Origin: Rhizobium aethiopicum
Lineage (GTDB): Bacteria; Pseudomonadota; Alphaproteobacteria; Rhizobiales; Rhizobiaceae
Direction: 5' to 3'
Length of the DNA stretch: 64,000 bases
NCBI RefSeq assembly: GCF_014197535.1
Contig: NZ_JACIFV010000008.1
Coordinates: forward strand, 62,001-126,000
Part shown: piece after piece, positions 1-9,137 of the stretch
How positions within the stretch are numbered: position 1 is the first letter of the stretch
Layout: the number at the start of each line of letters is the position of its first letter
Position numbers and translations under genes: made by a program
The notes under the pieces: model-generated
Seen by the model: only the letters and a program-made list of their open reading frames with translations
Databases searched by the model: none
What the model was told of the DNA's origin: nothing

Positions 1-650
1 GACAATGCGTAGATCTGGATCGTGGTGCGGCCGACCGGCACCCCCATCAGCCGCGCCGTCTGCGGCCCGCCGCCGAGGGCATAGACGTTGGTGCCGAAGC
101 GGGTACGGTGGGCGATGAAGATACCGGCGGCAAAGACCAGAAGCATGACGGCGCCGATCAGCGTCAGCCGCCCGCCGCCGGGCAGCCGCCAATAGAGGCT
201 CGTCAGCGTCGAATAATAGTCGTGGTTGATCGGAATGCTGTCGATCGAGAGCACGAAGGCGATACCGCGCGCCAGGAACATGCCGGCAAGTGTAACGATG
301 AAGGCCGGCATTTCGAGGTAGTGGATGATCGCGCCCATGATGGCGCCGAAGGCGGTGGTGATGACGAGGACCAGCGCGAAGGCAAGCAGCGGATGGATCG
401 AAGTGTTCTGCAGGATCACCGCGAGGAAGACGCCGGTGAAGGCGATGACCGAACCGATCGACAGATCGATGCCACCGGAGATGATGACGAAGGTCATGCC
501 GACGGCGGCGATGCCGAGAAAGGCATTATCGGTCAGAAGATTGCCGATGACGCGCGTCGACAGCATGTTCGGATATTGCAGCGTGCAGCCGGCATAGGCG
601 AGCACGAAGATGACGATAGTCGCGAGCAGCGGCAGATATTTGGAGTTCAT
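1..650 (-). CDS. yjfF: Sugar ABC transporter permease YjfF-like, cut by window edge
   Basis: Inner-membrane permease of a CUT2-type sugar importer; only the N-terminal ~216 residues lie in the window and the C-terminus is lost at base 1. The protein begins MNSKYLPLLATIVIFVLAYAG and carries the family segment AVGMTFVIISGGIDLSIGS, diagnostic of RbsC/YtfT/YjfF permeases. The ATG ends at 650, six bases past the stop of the preceding permease, with a GGGAG ribosome site inside that stop region. It is the last visible gene of a ytfQ-ytfR-ytfT-yjfF order, which in E. coli imports galactofuranose. The substrate here is inferred from gene order and similarity only. Confidence 0.88.
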   Translation of the reverse strand, partial: MNSKYLPLLATIVIFVLAYAGCTLQYPNMLSTRVIGNLLTDNAFLGIAAVGMTFVIISGGIDLSIGSVIAFTGVFLAVILQNTSIHPLLAFALVLVITTAFGAIMGAIIHYLEMPAFIVTLAGMFLARGIAFVLSIDSIPINHDYYSTLTSLYWRLPGGGRLTLIGAVMLLVFAAGIFIAHRTRFGTNVYALGGGPQTARLMGVPVGRTTIQIYAL

Positions 651-655
651 TTCGG

Positions 656-1660
656 CTACTCCCTTCCGCCCTGCCGGCGGCTGGCGAAGATGGCGAGCGA
701 TTGCACCGCCGGCGACTGAATGACGAGGATCACGATGATGATGACCGCCTTGATGATCAGGTTGAACTCAGGCGGAAATCCGGAGGACAGGATGCCGGTG
801 TTGACCGCCTGGATGATCATCGCGCCGATCAGCGACCCAACAATACTGAATCTTCCGCCAAGCAGCGAGTTGCCGCCGACGACGACGGCGAGGATGGCAT
901 CAAGCTCCAGCCAGAGACCGGCATTGTTGGCATCGGCACCCTTGATGTCGGCCGCGACGATGATGCCGGCGATCGAGGCGCAGAGTCCGCTCAGCATATA
1001 GACGGCCATCAGCAGCACCGGCGTTTGAATGCCGGAGAGGGTGCTGGCGCGGCGGTTGATGCCGACAGCCTCGAGCAGCATGCCGAGCGCCGTGCGGCGA
1101 ACGAGCAGGATGACGAGCAGGCCGACGAGCAGCCAGATGACGACCGGCATCGGCAGGAGGGCCATCGAGCCGCTGCCGAAGAAGATCAGGCCGTCATCGT
1201 TGAACGTCAGGATCGCGCCTTCGGTGATGAGCTGGGCGATGCCGCGGCCGGCGACCATCAGCACCAGCGTGGCGATGATCGGCTGGATGTTGAGGATCGC
1301 CACCAGGAAACCGTTCCAGACACCGCAGGCAAGCCCGATCATCAACGTCAGGAGAATTGTGTAAGCGACTGAATTTCCGGACACGATCGACGATGCAGCG
1401 ACGGCGCCGCAAATGGCGATGACCGCGCCGACAGAGAGGTCGATGCCCTTGGTGGCAATCACTAGCGTCATGCCGATCGCCAACAAAGCCACCGGCGCGC
1501 CGCGATTGAGCACGTCGATCAGGCTGCCATAGAGGCGGCCGTTTTGAACAACAACATTAAAAAACTGCGGCGACGTTATGAAATTCAACAGAAGAATGAC
1601 AACGAGCGCGATCAATTGCGGCGCCAGGCGATAGGCCAGCGCATAGCGGGAGGACTTCAT
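656..1660 (-). CDS. ytfT: Sugar ABC transporter permease YtfT-like
   Basis: 334-residue multi-spanning inner-membrane permease of the RbsC/YtfT family. Hydrophobic segments run throughout, and the conserved segment ALLAIGMTLVIATKGIDLSVG lies near residues 53-73. The start ATG overlaps the stop of the ATPase gene by 4 bases (ATGA), indicating translational coupling, and the yjfF-like gene begins immediately after. It forms the membrane pore with that second permease, driven by the RbsA-type ATPase upstream. The family is certain; galactofuranose as substrate is inferred from the ytf gene order. Confidence 0.9.
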   Translation of the reverse strand: MKSSRYALAYRLAPQLIALVVILLLNFITSPQFFNVVVQNGRLYGSLIDVLNRGAPVALLAIGMTLVIATKGIDLSVGAVIAICGAVAASSIVSGNSVAYTILLTLMIGLACGVWNGFLVAILNIQPIIATLVLMVAGRGIAQLITEGAILTFNDDGLIFFGSGSMALLPMPVVIWLLVGLLVILLVRRTALGMLLEAVGINRRASTLSGIQTPVLLMAVYMLSGLCASIAGIIVAADIKGADANNAGLWLELDAILAVVVGGNSLLGGRFSIVGSLIGAMIIQAVNTGILSSGFPPEFNLIIKAVIIIVILVIQSPAVQSLAIFASRRQGGRE

Positions 1661-3180
1661 GCATCCTCCTTCTTGTGCTCGGCGGCGGCGATGGCATCGA
1701 CGATACCGGCTGCGGTGATGCGCTCGCCCGTCAATTCGGCGATATGCTGCCTGTCGCGAAGTACGATAACACGTGAACTATAGGCGACAAGCTCTTCAAG
1801 TTCCGAGGAAATTACGATCAATGACATGCCTTCGGCGCAGAGCTGTTCGATGAGCCGAATGATCTCCGCATGGGCGCCGACATCGATGCCGCGGGTTGGC
1901 TCGTCGAGGATGAGAAACTTGGGGTTGGTTGCCAGCCAGCGGGCCAGAATCGCCTTCTGCTGATTGCCGCCGGAGAGCAGCCGGATCGGCTTTTCCCGGT
2001 CGGTGGTGCGGATGTCGAGCGCCTTGATATAACGGTCGGCGAGCGCATTCTGCTCGGCGCGCGACAGCGGCCGGGTCCAGCCGCGGCGAGCCTGCAGCGC
2101 CAGCGCGATGTTTTCCCGGATCGACAGGTCGCCGACGATGCCATCGGTCTTGCGGTCCTCGGGGCAGAAGCCAAAACCCTTCTCGATCGCGGCGCGCGGG
2201 CTGGAAAGGGTCACCGGCTGGCCGTCGATCGTCGCACTGCCGCTATCGGCATGTTCGACGCCGAAAAGCAATTCGGCGGTTTCGGTGCGCCCGGAACCGA
2301 GCAGACCGGCCACGCCGACCACCTCACCGGCGCGGACATCGAGATCGAAGGGCTTGACCTTGCCGCGTTTGCCGTAGCCGGAAAAACGGTACCGGATCTC
2401 GCCGGCTACAATGCTGCGTTCGCCGACCGTCTCTTCGGCCTGGGCGAGCTCGCGGCCGAGCATCATGGCGATCAGGCCCTGGCGCGGCAACTCGGCAGCG
2501 TAGCGGGTGCCGACGAGCTTGCCGTTGCGCAGCACGGTGATGCGATCACTGATCGCATAAACCTGCTCGAGGAAATGGGTGATGAAAACGATGCCGAGGC
2601 CGCGCCTTTTCAGGTCCTCGATGATGCGGAAGAGCAGCGCCACTTCCTGGTTGTCCAGGCTTGCCGTCGGCTCGTCCAATATCAGCACCTTGCCGGAGAG
2701 ATCGACGGCACGGGCGATGGCGACGACCTGCTGGACGGCGACGGAGAAACGTCCGAGTTCGGCGGTGACGTCAATATCGATGCCGTAGCCGGTGAGCAGT
2801 TCGCGCGCCTTGCGAATCATCGCGCGCACGTCGGTCATGCCGAACCGCCGCGGCTGACGTCCGAGAAAGAGGTTTTCGGCGACACTCAGATTGGTGAGGA
2901 GGTTGACCTCCTGATAGACGGTGCCGATGCCCAGCTTCTGGGCGGCGAGCGTGTTGGCCGGATTGATTTCCTGGCCGTCGAGCACCAGGCTGCCGCCGTC
3001 GCGATGATAGGCGCCGGTGATGCACTTGATCAGCGTCGATTTTCCGGCGCCGTTCTCGCCGAGAAGCGCATGAACCTCACCGCGGCGCAGCGTGAAATCA
3101 ACCTTGTCCAAGGCGACGGCGCCGGGAAAAAACTTGGATATGGCCGAGGCTGCGAGAATATTCTCGTTATTGTGAACCAT
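1657..3180 (-). CDS. ytfR: Sugar ABC transporter ATP-binding protein YtfR-like
   Basis: 507-residue cytoplasmic ATPase with two nucleotide-binding domains in tandem, as in RbsA/MglA/YtfR. Domain 1 has Walker A GENGAGKST at residues 41-49 and Walker B LILDEPTASLD. Domain 2 has the degenerate Walker A GLLGSGRTE, the signature LSGGNQQK and Walker B LILDEPTRGID. The reading frame stays open upstream to 3264, but I chose the ATG ending at 3180 (MVHNNENIL) because the family fold begins just after it and the extra 28 residues are arginine-rich, unlike the family. It sits between ytfQ and ytfT in the same operon. Confidence 0.92.
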   Translation of the reverse strand: MVHNNENILAASAISKFFPGAVALDKVDFTLRRGEVHALLGENGAGKSTLIKCITGAYHRDGGSLVLDGQEINPANTLAAQKLGIGTVYQEVNLLTNLSVAENLFLGRQPRRFGMTDVRAMIRKARELLTGYGIDIDVTAELGRFSVAVQQVVAIARAVDLSGKVLILDEPTASLDNQEVALLFRIIEDLKRRGLGIVFITHFLEQVYAISDRITVLRNGKLVGTRYAAELPRQGLIAMMLGRELAQAEETVGERSIVAGEIRYRFSGYGKRGKVKPFDLDVRAGEVVGVAGLLGSGRTETAELLFGVEHADSGSATIDGQPVTLSSPRAAIEKGFGFCPEDRKTDGIVGDLSIRENIALALQARRGWTRPLSRAEQNALADRYIKALDIRTTDREKPIRLLSGGNQQKAILARWLATNPKFLILDEPTRGIDVGAHAEIIRLIEQLCAEGMSLIVISSELEELVAYSSRVIVLRDRQHIAELTGERITAAGIVDAIAAAEHKKEDA

Positions 3181-3258
3181 GAGGGCTGCTGTGTCCTGAT
3201 ATTGCGCCGTGCGCCCGCGCCAAGACCGGGCATAACGCCCGATCCGGCACCGGCAATT

Positions 3259-3287
3259 CCGCACCGGCCCATTATGGGCCAGTGCGG
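3259..3287 (-). other. Intra-operon stem-loop between ytfQ and ytfR
   Basis: Inverted repeat with 12-base arms, one G-T wobble and a 5-base loop. It lies just after the binding-protein gene and before the ATPase gene, with no T-run. Such hairpins often protect the binding-protein part of the mRNA and raise its yield over the membrane parts. The fold is visible; the role is inference. Confidence 0.6.
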
Positions 3288-3300
3288 TTCCAGGTTCAAA

Positions 3301-4263
3301 TCAGTAGCCCTGACCCTTCTTCTCTTCGTAGACTTTCATGGGCTCGTCGGAAGGCGTGTAGAGCTTGGACTCGGTCTGGATCCACTTCGGCGGAGCCTTC
3401 TTGTCCTTCAGATAGGCATCGAGCGCGTCGAAGGCCGGACCAGCCATGTTCGGCGTCAGCTCGACGGTGGCATTGGACTCGCCTTCGGACATCGCCTTGA
3501 AGATATCCGGAACGGCGTCGATGGAGACGACGAGGATATCCTTACCGGGCTTCAGGCCGGCTTCCTTGATCGCCTGGATGGCGCCGACGGCCATATCGTC
3601 GTTATGGGCATAAAGAGCGCAGATATCCTTGCCGCCGTTCTCGGCCTTCAGGAAGCTTTCCATGACTTCCTTGCCCTTGGTGCGGGTGAAGTCACCGGTC
3701 TGGCTGCGAACGATCTTGAGGTTGTCGTGGCCGGCAAGAGCTTCTTCGAAACCCTTCTTGCGGGCGATGGCCGGCGACGAGCCGGTCGTGCCCTGCAGTT
3801 CGACGACGTTGCACTTCTTATCGCCGACGGTCTTCACCAGGAAGTCGCCTGCGACCTTGCCTTCATGAACGAGGTCCGACGTAACAGCGGTCAGGTACAG
3901 ATCGTCCGGAGCCTTGATGGTGCGGTCGAGAAGGATGACCGGGATCTTGGCTTCCTTGGCTTCCTTCAGAACGTCGTCCCAGCCGGTTTCGACAACCGGT
4001 GCGATCAGAATGGCGTCGACGCCCTGAGCAATGAAGGAGCGCAAAGCCTTGATCTGGTTTTCCTGCTTCTGCTGCGCATCGGCAAACTTCAGATCGATGC
4101 CGCGCTTCTTGGCCTGTTCCTTGGTGACGGTGGTTTCAGCCGCACGCCAGCCCGACTCCGAGCCGATCTGCGAGAAGCCGACCGTCAAGCCGCCGGCCGA
4201 AGCCGAACCGAACATGCAGGCAGCCAAAATCGTGGCACTCAAAAGTGCAGTCTTCAATTTCAT
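3301..4263 (-). CDS. ytfQ: Sugar ABC transporter periplasmic binding protein YtfQ-like
   Basis: 320-residue periplasmic binding protein of the ribose/galactofuranose (type I, Peripla_BP_4) fold. It has a clear Sec signal: Met-Lys-Leu-Lys, a hydrophobic stretch, then a GSASAGG cleavage area near residue 23. The mature protein starts GLTVGFSQIGSESGWRAAET, the YtfQ opening. VDAILIAPVVETGW and IPVILLDRTI are the typical ligand-domain strands. It is the first gene of the ytfQRT-yjfF unit. A terminator for the preceding BMP operon lies upstream at 4352-4380, so a promoter for this gene should lie in 4264-4351. No local regulator gene was found. Confidence 0.92.
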   Translation of the reverse strand: MKLKTALLSATILAACMFGSASAGGLTVGFSQIGSESGWRAAETTVTKEQAKKRGIDLKFADAQQKQENQIKALRSFIAQGVDAILIAPVVETGWDDVLKEAKEAKIPVILLDRTIKAPDDLYLTAVTSDLVHEGKVAGDFLVKTVGDKKCNVVELQGTTGSSPAIARKKGFEEALAGHDNLKIVRSQTGDFTRTKGKEVMESFLKAENGGKDICALYAHNDDMAVGAIQAIKEAGLKPGKDILVVSIDAVPDIFKAMSEGESNATVELTPNMAGPAFDALDAYLKDKKAPPKWIQTESKLYTPSDEPMKVYEEKKGQGY

Positions 4264-4351
4264 GATATCCTCCCAATGCCGCTCCTTCGCGGCGCAGGGT
4301 CAAAAAATCATATAGTATTACTTTTGTAAATCGCTTTTTTTAACGTTTGAG

Positions 4352-4380
4352 AAGAAAAAAGGGCGCCCCAACGAGCGCCC
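4352..4380 (-). terminator. Rho-independent terminator after the BMP ABC operon
   Basis: Read on the minus strand, a GGGCGC/GCGCCC stem (4361-4366 with 4375-4380) is followed by a run of six T, then CTTC. It lies 27 bases past the stop of the BMP binding protein, ending that operon and separating it from ytfQ. Confidence 0.85.
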
Positions 4381-4406
4381 TTCGCATCTGCAAAACCGAT
4401 AAGCGA

Positions 4407-5483
4407 TTATTGCGCCGGCAGCTTGTCGTCGACGCCTTCGACGTAGAAGTTCATGCCGAGCAGCGTACCGTCATCGGCCTTCTCGCCGGCCTTCAGCCAA
4501 GGCGTGCCGTCCTGCTTGTTGATCGGGCCGGTGAAGGGATGCAGCTCGCCCGATTTGATCTTGGCTTCGGTTTCCTCGGCCATCTTCTTCACGTCGTCAG
4601 GCATGTTGGTGTAGGGCGCCATCTTCAGGATGCCGTCCTTTAGGCCGTCCCAACTCTGTTCGGATTTCCAGGTGCCGTCCAGCAGCGCGTGCACACGTTT
4701 GGAGTAGTAGGCGCCCCAGGTGTCGACGATCGCCGTCAGCTGCGCCTTCGGGCCGGCTGCGATCATGTCGGACGCCTGACCGAAGGCATGGATGCCGCGT
4801 TCCTCGGCCACCTGCATCGGCGCTGTCGTGTCAGTGTGCTGCGTCAAGACGTCGACGCCCTGGTCGACCATCGCCTTGGCCGCATCGGCTTCCTTGCCGG
4901 GGTCGAACCAGGTATTGACCCAGATGACCTTCAGCTTGAAGCTCGGATCGACCGACTTGGCGCCCTGCTCGAAGGAGTTGATGCCCATCACCACTTCGGG
5001 AATCGGGAAGGAGGCGATGTAGGCCGCGCCGTGATTCTTCGAGGTCTTGGCGGCGATCTGGCCGAGGATGTAGCGGCCTTCATAGAATCGCGAATTGTAG
5101 GTCGCGAGATTCGGGCCGGTCTTGTAGCCGGTGCCATGCTCGAACTTGACCTTCGGGAACTTGGCGGCGACCTTCACTGTCGCATCCATGAAACCGAAGG
5201 AGGTCGTGAAGATCAGCTTGCAGCCGGAGCGGGCAAGGCGCTCGATGGCGCGCTCGGCGTCCGGGCCTTCCGGAACGTTTTCGAGATAAGGCGTTTCGAT
5301 CTTGTCGCCGAATTCTGCCTGGACCTGCTGGCGCCCGAGGTCGTGGGCCTGCGAATAACCGCCATCGGTGTGCGAACCGACATAGACGAAGCAGACCTTC
5401 GTCTTGTCCGCGGCCTGAGCGGCGGAGGAAATGCCGATCACGGCAGCAGCCGAGGCGGCGAGTGTGATTGCTAACTTCTTCAT
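4407..5483 (-). CDS. BMP-family ABC transporter substrate-binding protein
   Basis: 358-residue periplasmic binding protein of the basic membrane protein (BMP/PnrA-like) family, which mostly bind purine or other nucleosides. A Sec signal ends near SSAAQAADK (residues 19-27). The family pattern VCFVYVGSHTDGGYSQAHDLG follows, and LIFTTSFGFMDA with KFEHGTGYKT matches the BMP core. There is no lipobox cysteine, so it is a soluble periplasmic form. It is the last gene of the ATPase-permease-permease-binding protein operon and is followed by a strong terminator. The exact ligand cannot be read from the sequence. Confidence 0.88.
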   Translation of the reverse strand: MKKLAITLAASAAAVIGISSAAQAADKTKVCFVYVGSHTDGGYSQAHDLGRQQVQAEFGDKIETPYLENVPEGPDAERAIERLARSGCKLIFTTSFGFMDATVKVAAKFPKVKFEHGTGYKTGPNLATYNSRFYEGRYILGQIAAKTSKNHGAAYIASFPIPEVVMGINSFEQGAKSVDPSFKLKVIWVNTWFDPGKEADAAKAMVDQGVDVLTQHTDTTAPMQVAEERGIHAFGQASDMIAAGPKAQLTAIVDTWGAYYSKRVHALLDGTWKSEQSWDGLKDGILKMAPYTNMPDDVKKMAEETEAKIKSGELHPFTGPINKQDGTPWLKAGEKADDGTLLGMNFYVEGVDDKLPAQ

Positions 5484-5537
5484 AGTAACCCCTGTTGGTT
5501 TGAAGTTATTGCGGAACCCGTCTTTGATCTTGTTGCT

Positions 5538-6458
5538 TTATCGCTCCGGCACGAAGGCTTTTCCGAGCGACGCGGGCGTGTTGATCAACGTCGTGCGCCG
5601 ATTATGAGAAATGATGATGAGAACCACAATAGTCGCGGCATAGGGCAGCATCGAAAGGAACTGCGCGGGAATGCCGAGACCGAAGGCCTGCGCGTGCAGC
5701 TGCAGGATGGTGACCGCGCCGAAGAGGTACCCGCCGGCAAAAACCCGCCATGGCCGCCAGGAGGCGAAAACGACAAGCGCCAGGGTGATCCAGCCGCGGC
5801 CAGCCGACATATTCTCCGCCCATTGCGGCGTGTAGACGAGCGAGAGCTGCGCGCCGGCAAGACCGGCGCAGGCGCCACCGAACATCACCGCTAGGTAGCG
5901 CGTGCGGATGACACCGATGCCGAGCGCATGGGCCGAAGTATGACTGTCGCCGATCGCTCTCAGTTTCAGCCCGGCCCGGCTGTGGAACAGGAACCAGCTG
6001 ACGCCGATCACGAGCGCAATCGACAGGTAGAAGATCAGATCCTGCCTGAACAGAACATGGCCGATCACAGGGATATCCGACAGGACGGGAATGACGATCT
6101 CGTCGAGGCGAATGCCGGGAACGCTGACATAGGGCTCGCCGAGCATGCCGGATGCACCGAGGCCGAGAAGGGTGAGCGCCAGTCCCGTCGCCACCTGATT
6201 GGCCACCAGCGTCAGCGTCAGGAAAGCAAACAGCAGCGAGAACAGCGCGCCGGCCGCTATGCCGCAGATGATCCCGACATAGGGCGAGCCCGACGCTTGC
6301 GCGCCGGCAAAAGCGGCGACCGCGCCCATGATCATCATGCCTTCGACGCCGAGATTGAGAACGCCGGAGCGCTCCGCTACCAGTTCGCCGAGCGCGGCGA
6401 TGACGAGCGGCGTCGAGGCGGTGATGACCGTCAGCAGAATGGCTTCGAAAATGCTCAT
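5538..6458 (-). CDS. BMP-type ABC transporter permease (second permease)
   Basis: 306-residue inner-membrane permease of the BPD_transp_2 family found with BMP/nucleoside importers (YufQ/NupQ-like). Typical signatures are LGELVAERSGVLNLGVEGMM at residues 25-44 and GVEGMMIMGAVAAF just after. Its ATG overlaps the end of the first permease gene by 4 bases. It pairs with that permease to form a heterodimeric channel. The next gene, 54 bases on, is the BMP binding protein. Confidence 0.9.
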   Translation of the reverse strand: MSIFEAILLTVITASTPLVIAALGELVAERSGVLNLGVEGMMIMGAVAAFAGAQASGSPYVGIICGIAAGALFSLLFAFLTLTLVANQVATGLALTLLGLGASGMLGEPYVSVPGIRLDEIVIPVLSDIPVIGHVLFRQDLIFYLSIALVIGVSWFLFHSRAGLKLRAIGDSHTSAHALGIGVIRTRYLAVMFGGACAGLAGAQLSLVYTPQWAENMSAGRGWITLALVVFASWRPWRVFAGGYLFGAVTILQLHAQAFGLGIPAQFLSMLPYAATIVVLIIISHNRRTTLINTPASLGKAFVPER

Positions 6459-7540
6459 GCCCCCACACTCCTGATCCGCGACCAGACGATGCGGATTTTG
6501 TAGTAGATCAGCGTATCGCAGGAGAGCACGAAGAAGAGCAGCAGGCCCTGGAAGACGCGGGTGACCTTGTCGGAGACGCCGAGCGACAGCTGCGCCGCTT
6601 CGCCGCCGAGATAGGTCAGCGCCAGCACCAGGCCAGACGCGATGATGCCGAGCGGATTGAGCCGGCCGAGGAAGGCGACGATGATAGCGGTGAAGCCGTA
6701 GCCCGGCGAAATGGCGGGCTGCAGGTGGCCGATCGAACCGGAGACCTCAGAGATTCCGGCAAGGCCGGCAAGCGCGCCCGAGAAGAGGAAACTAAACCAG
6801 ATCATCTTCTTCGACGAGAAGCCGGCAAAGCGCCCTGCCCGCTCCGACTGGCCGAGGACGACGACCTCGAAACCTTTCAACGTAAAGCGCAGCATGAACC
6901 AGACGCCGATCGCCGCGATGATGGCGACGATGAAGGCCCAATGAGCGCGGCCCGATTCTTCCCAGATCGCCGGCAGCACCGCCTCCGGCGCGAAATCGCG
7001 CGAAACAGGAAAGTTGAATCCCTTCGGATCGCGCCAGGCGCCCCGGACCAGCCAGTCGAGGAAAAGCTGGGCGACATAGACCAGCATCAGCGACGTCAGG
7101 ATCTCATTCGTGTTGAAATGCGCCTTCAACAGCGCCGGAATGGCGGCAAAAAGCGCGCCGCCGAGCGCGCCGAGCAGCAGCATCAACGGCAGGACGAGAG
7201 GCGAATGCCAGTCGTAGAAGACGATCGGCAGATAGGAGCCGGTGATGGCGCCGATGGTGAACTGCCCCTCGGCGCCGATGTTCCAATTGTTCGAGCGGTA
7301 ACTGACGGCAAGGCCGACGGCGATCAGGATCAGCGGTGCTGCCTTGATCGCCAGCTCGTGCAGCGACCAGACCTCGAGCAGCGGCTCGACGAAGAATGCA
7401 TCGAGCGCCTCGACGGGGTCTTTGCCGAGCATGGCGAACATGATGGCGCCGAAGGCGAGCGTCAGGGCAAGTGCCAGGAGCGGCGAGACGAAAGCGAAGA
7501 GCTTCGAGACGTCGGGACGTTTTTCCAGTTCAATGCGCAT
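6455..7540 (-). CDS. BMP-type ABC transporter permease (first permease)
   Basis: 361-residue inner-membrane permease of the YufP/NupP kind. It contains KAAPLILIAVGLAVSYRSNN followed by WNIGAEGQFTIGA, the hallmark of the first permease in BMP systems, and many hydrophobic segments. The frame is open to 7570, but I chose the ATG ending at 7540 (MRIELEKRPD) because it overlaps the ATPase stop by only 11 bases and the extra 10 residues are basic and unlike the family. It is translationally coupled both upstream and downstream. Confidence 0.88.
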   Translation of the reverse strand: MRIELEKRPDVSKLFAFVSPLLALALTLAFGAIMFAMLGKDPVEALDAFFVEPLLEVWSLHELAIKAAPLILIAVGLAVSYRSNNWNIGAEGQFTIGAITGSYLPIVFYDWHSPLVLPLMLLLGALGGALFAAIPALLKAHFNTNEILTSLMLVYVAQLFLDWLVRGAWRDPKGFNFPVSRDFAPEAVLPAIWEESGRAHWAFIVAIIAAIGVWFMLRFTLKGFEVVVLGQSERAGRFAGFSSKKMIWFSFLFSGALAGLAGISEVSGSIGHLQPAISPGYGFTAIIVAFLGRLNPLGIIASGLVLALTYLGGEAAQLSLGVSDKVTRVFQGLLLFFVLSCDTLIYYKIRIVWSRIRSVGA

Positions 7541-9098
7541 GGGCAGTCTCCGCGGCCGAGCTGCCTTCATGCAGGCCGCCCATCAGCAGGCCGATCTTTT
7601 CGCGGGTGAGGTCGCCGGCCGGATAGGGCCGGGAAAGGCGCCCCTCGGAGATGACGGCGATATCGGTTGCCACTTCGAAGATTTCGTCGAGATCCTGGCT
7701 GATGACGACGACGGCGGAGCCGGCTTTTGCAAGATCTACGAGCGCCTGGCGGATGCGACTTGCGGCTCCCGCATCGACGCCCCAGGTCGGCTGGTTGACG
7801 ACGAGGACGGCCGGCTGGCGGTCGAGCTCGCGGCCGACGATGAATTTCTGCAGATTGCCGCCGGAGAGTGAGCCGGCGGCGGGATCATCACTACTCTTGC
7901 GGACATCCATTGCTTCGGAAATGCGCCGCGCCGCAGACTTTACCGCGCCTTGCCTGATGATGCCGAGCACGCCCAGAAAGGCTTTGCGATCCGACTGGCT
8001 GCGGGCCAGCACCAGATTATCGGACAGCTTCATGGTGGAAACGGCAGCGTGCCCGTGCCGCTCCTCCGGCACGAAACCGGCGCCGAGCAGGCGGCGGGCG
8101 GTAATGCCCTGAGTGCCCACGGGCTTCTTGCGGATGATAATCGCTTCGGCGGAGGCAACCGGATACTCGCCCGACAGCGCGTCGAACAGCTCGCTCTGGC
8201 CGTTGCCGGCGACCCCGGCAATCGCGAGGATTTCGCCCGAACGCACCGTCATGGAGATGTCGCGCAGCGGCATGGCGAAGGGCGTGCGCGCGGAAACCGA
8301 CAGGTTGGCAACGGCAAGCTGCACCTCGCCCCTGTCGCTGCGCTCGGGATGGGTGACAATCGCCACTTCGCTGCCGACCATCATGCGGGCGAGCGAGGCC
8401 GGCGTTTCCCGCCTGGGATCGCAGGCGCCGGTCACCCGGCCATGGCGCAGCACGGTGGCGCGATCGCAGATGCGCTGCACCTCCTCCAGGCGATGGCTGA
8501 TATAGAGAACCGAACGGCCCTCCGCCCGCAGCTTGAACAGCGTCTCGAACAGCCTGTCGGCCTCTTGCGGCGTCAGCACAGAGGTCGGTTCGTCGAGAAT
8601 GATCAGCTTCGGATTCTGCAGCAGCGCCCGGACGATCTCGATGCGCTGGCGCTCGCCGACGGAGAGATCGGCGACATGGGCATGCGGATCGAGCGGCAGG
8701 CCGTAGGCGACCGACAGCGCCCTCGACTCCGCGGCGATCCGATCGATCGGAATGGCGTCATCGAGCGACAGCGCGATGTTTTCGGCCACTGTCAGGGCCT
8801 CGAACAGCGAGAAATGCTGAAAAACCATGCCGATGCCGTGCTTGCGGGCTTCGCCCGGAGAGGCGATGACGACAGGGCTTCCTTCCCACAGGATCTGCCC
8901 ATGCGTCGGCTCGAGAACACCGAATAGCATCTTGACCAAGGTGGACTTGCCTGCGCCATTTTCGCCGAGAAGCGCATGAATTTCGCCCGGCGCAATTTCG
9001 AGATCGATGTCATTGCAGGCGGCAAAGCCACCGAAAAACTTCGTCAGCTTCTGGACGGACAACAACGCACCGGGATCCGGCACATTCAATGCAGACAC
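7530..9098 (-). CDS. BMP-type ABC transporter ATP-binding protein
   Basis: 522-residue tandem ATPase of the YufO/NupO type. Domain 1 has Walker A GENGAGKST (residues 45-53), signature LSVGERQR and Walker B LIILDEPTSVL. Domain 2 has the signature LSGGNLQK but a Walker A reading AGVAGNGQSE and a Walker B ending VVNQPTWGVD, so the catalytic Asp-Glu is missing there. This asymmetry is normal for the family, in which domain 1 hydrolyses ATP. It heads the BMP operon, only 39 bases after a quinone oxidoreductase on the same strand. Confidence 0.92.
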   Translation of the reverse strand: MSALNVPDPGALLSVQKLTKFFGGFAACNDIDLEIAPGEIHALLGENGAGKSTLVKMLFGVLEPTHGQILWEGSPVVIASPGEARKHGIGMVFQHFSLFEALTVAENIALSLDDAIPIDRIAAESRALSVAYGLPLDPHAHVADLSVGERQRIEIVRALLQNPKLIILDEPTSVLTPQEADRLFETLFKLRAEGRSVLYISHRLEEVQRICDRATVLRHGRVTGACDPRRETPASLARMMVGSEVAIVTHPERSDRGEVQLAVANLSVSARTPFAMPLRDISMTVRSGEILAIAGVAGNGQSELFDALSGEYPVASAEAIIIRKKPVGTQGITARRLLGAGFVPEERHGHAAVSTMKLSDNLVLARSQSDRKAFLGVLGIIRQGAVKSAARRISEAMDVRKSSDDPAAGSLSGGNLQKFIVGRELDRQPAVLVVNQPTWGVDAGAASRIRQALVDLAKAGSAVVVISQDLDEIFEVATDIAVISEGRLSRPYPAGDLTREKIGLLMGGLHEGSSAAETAHAH

Positions 9099-9137
9099 GT
9101 TCCCCTCATTTCTTCTGCCGACCGGTCCGTTCGGATC

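Noticed and set aside
1870-4329. 819-codon open frame on the plus strand
   Set aside because: It lies antisense to ytfR and ytfQ, which have clear motifs and signal peptide. The long frame comes from high GC at third positions; its translation has no family features.
7530-9098. Missing Asp-Glu in the second Walker B of the BMP ATPase as a defect
   Set aside because: Asymmetric second domains are normal in this ATPase family, so it is not evidence of decay.
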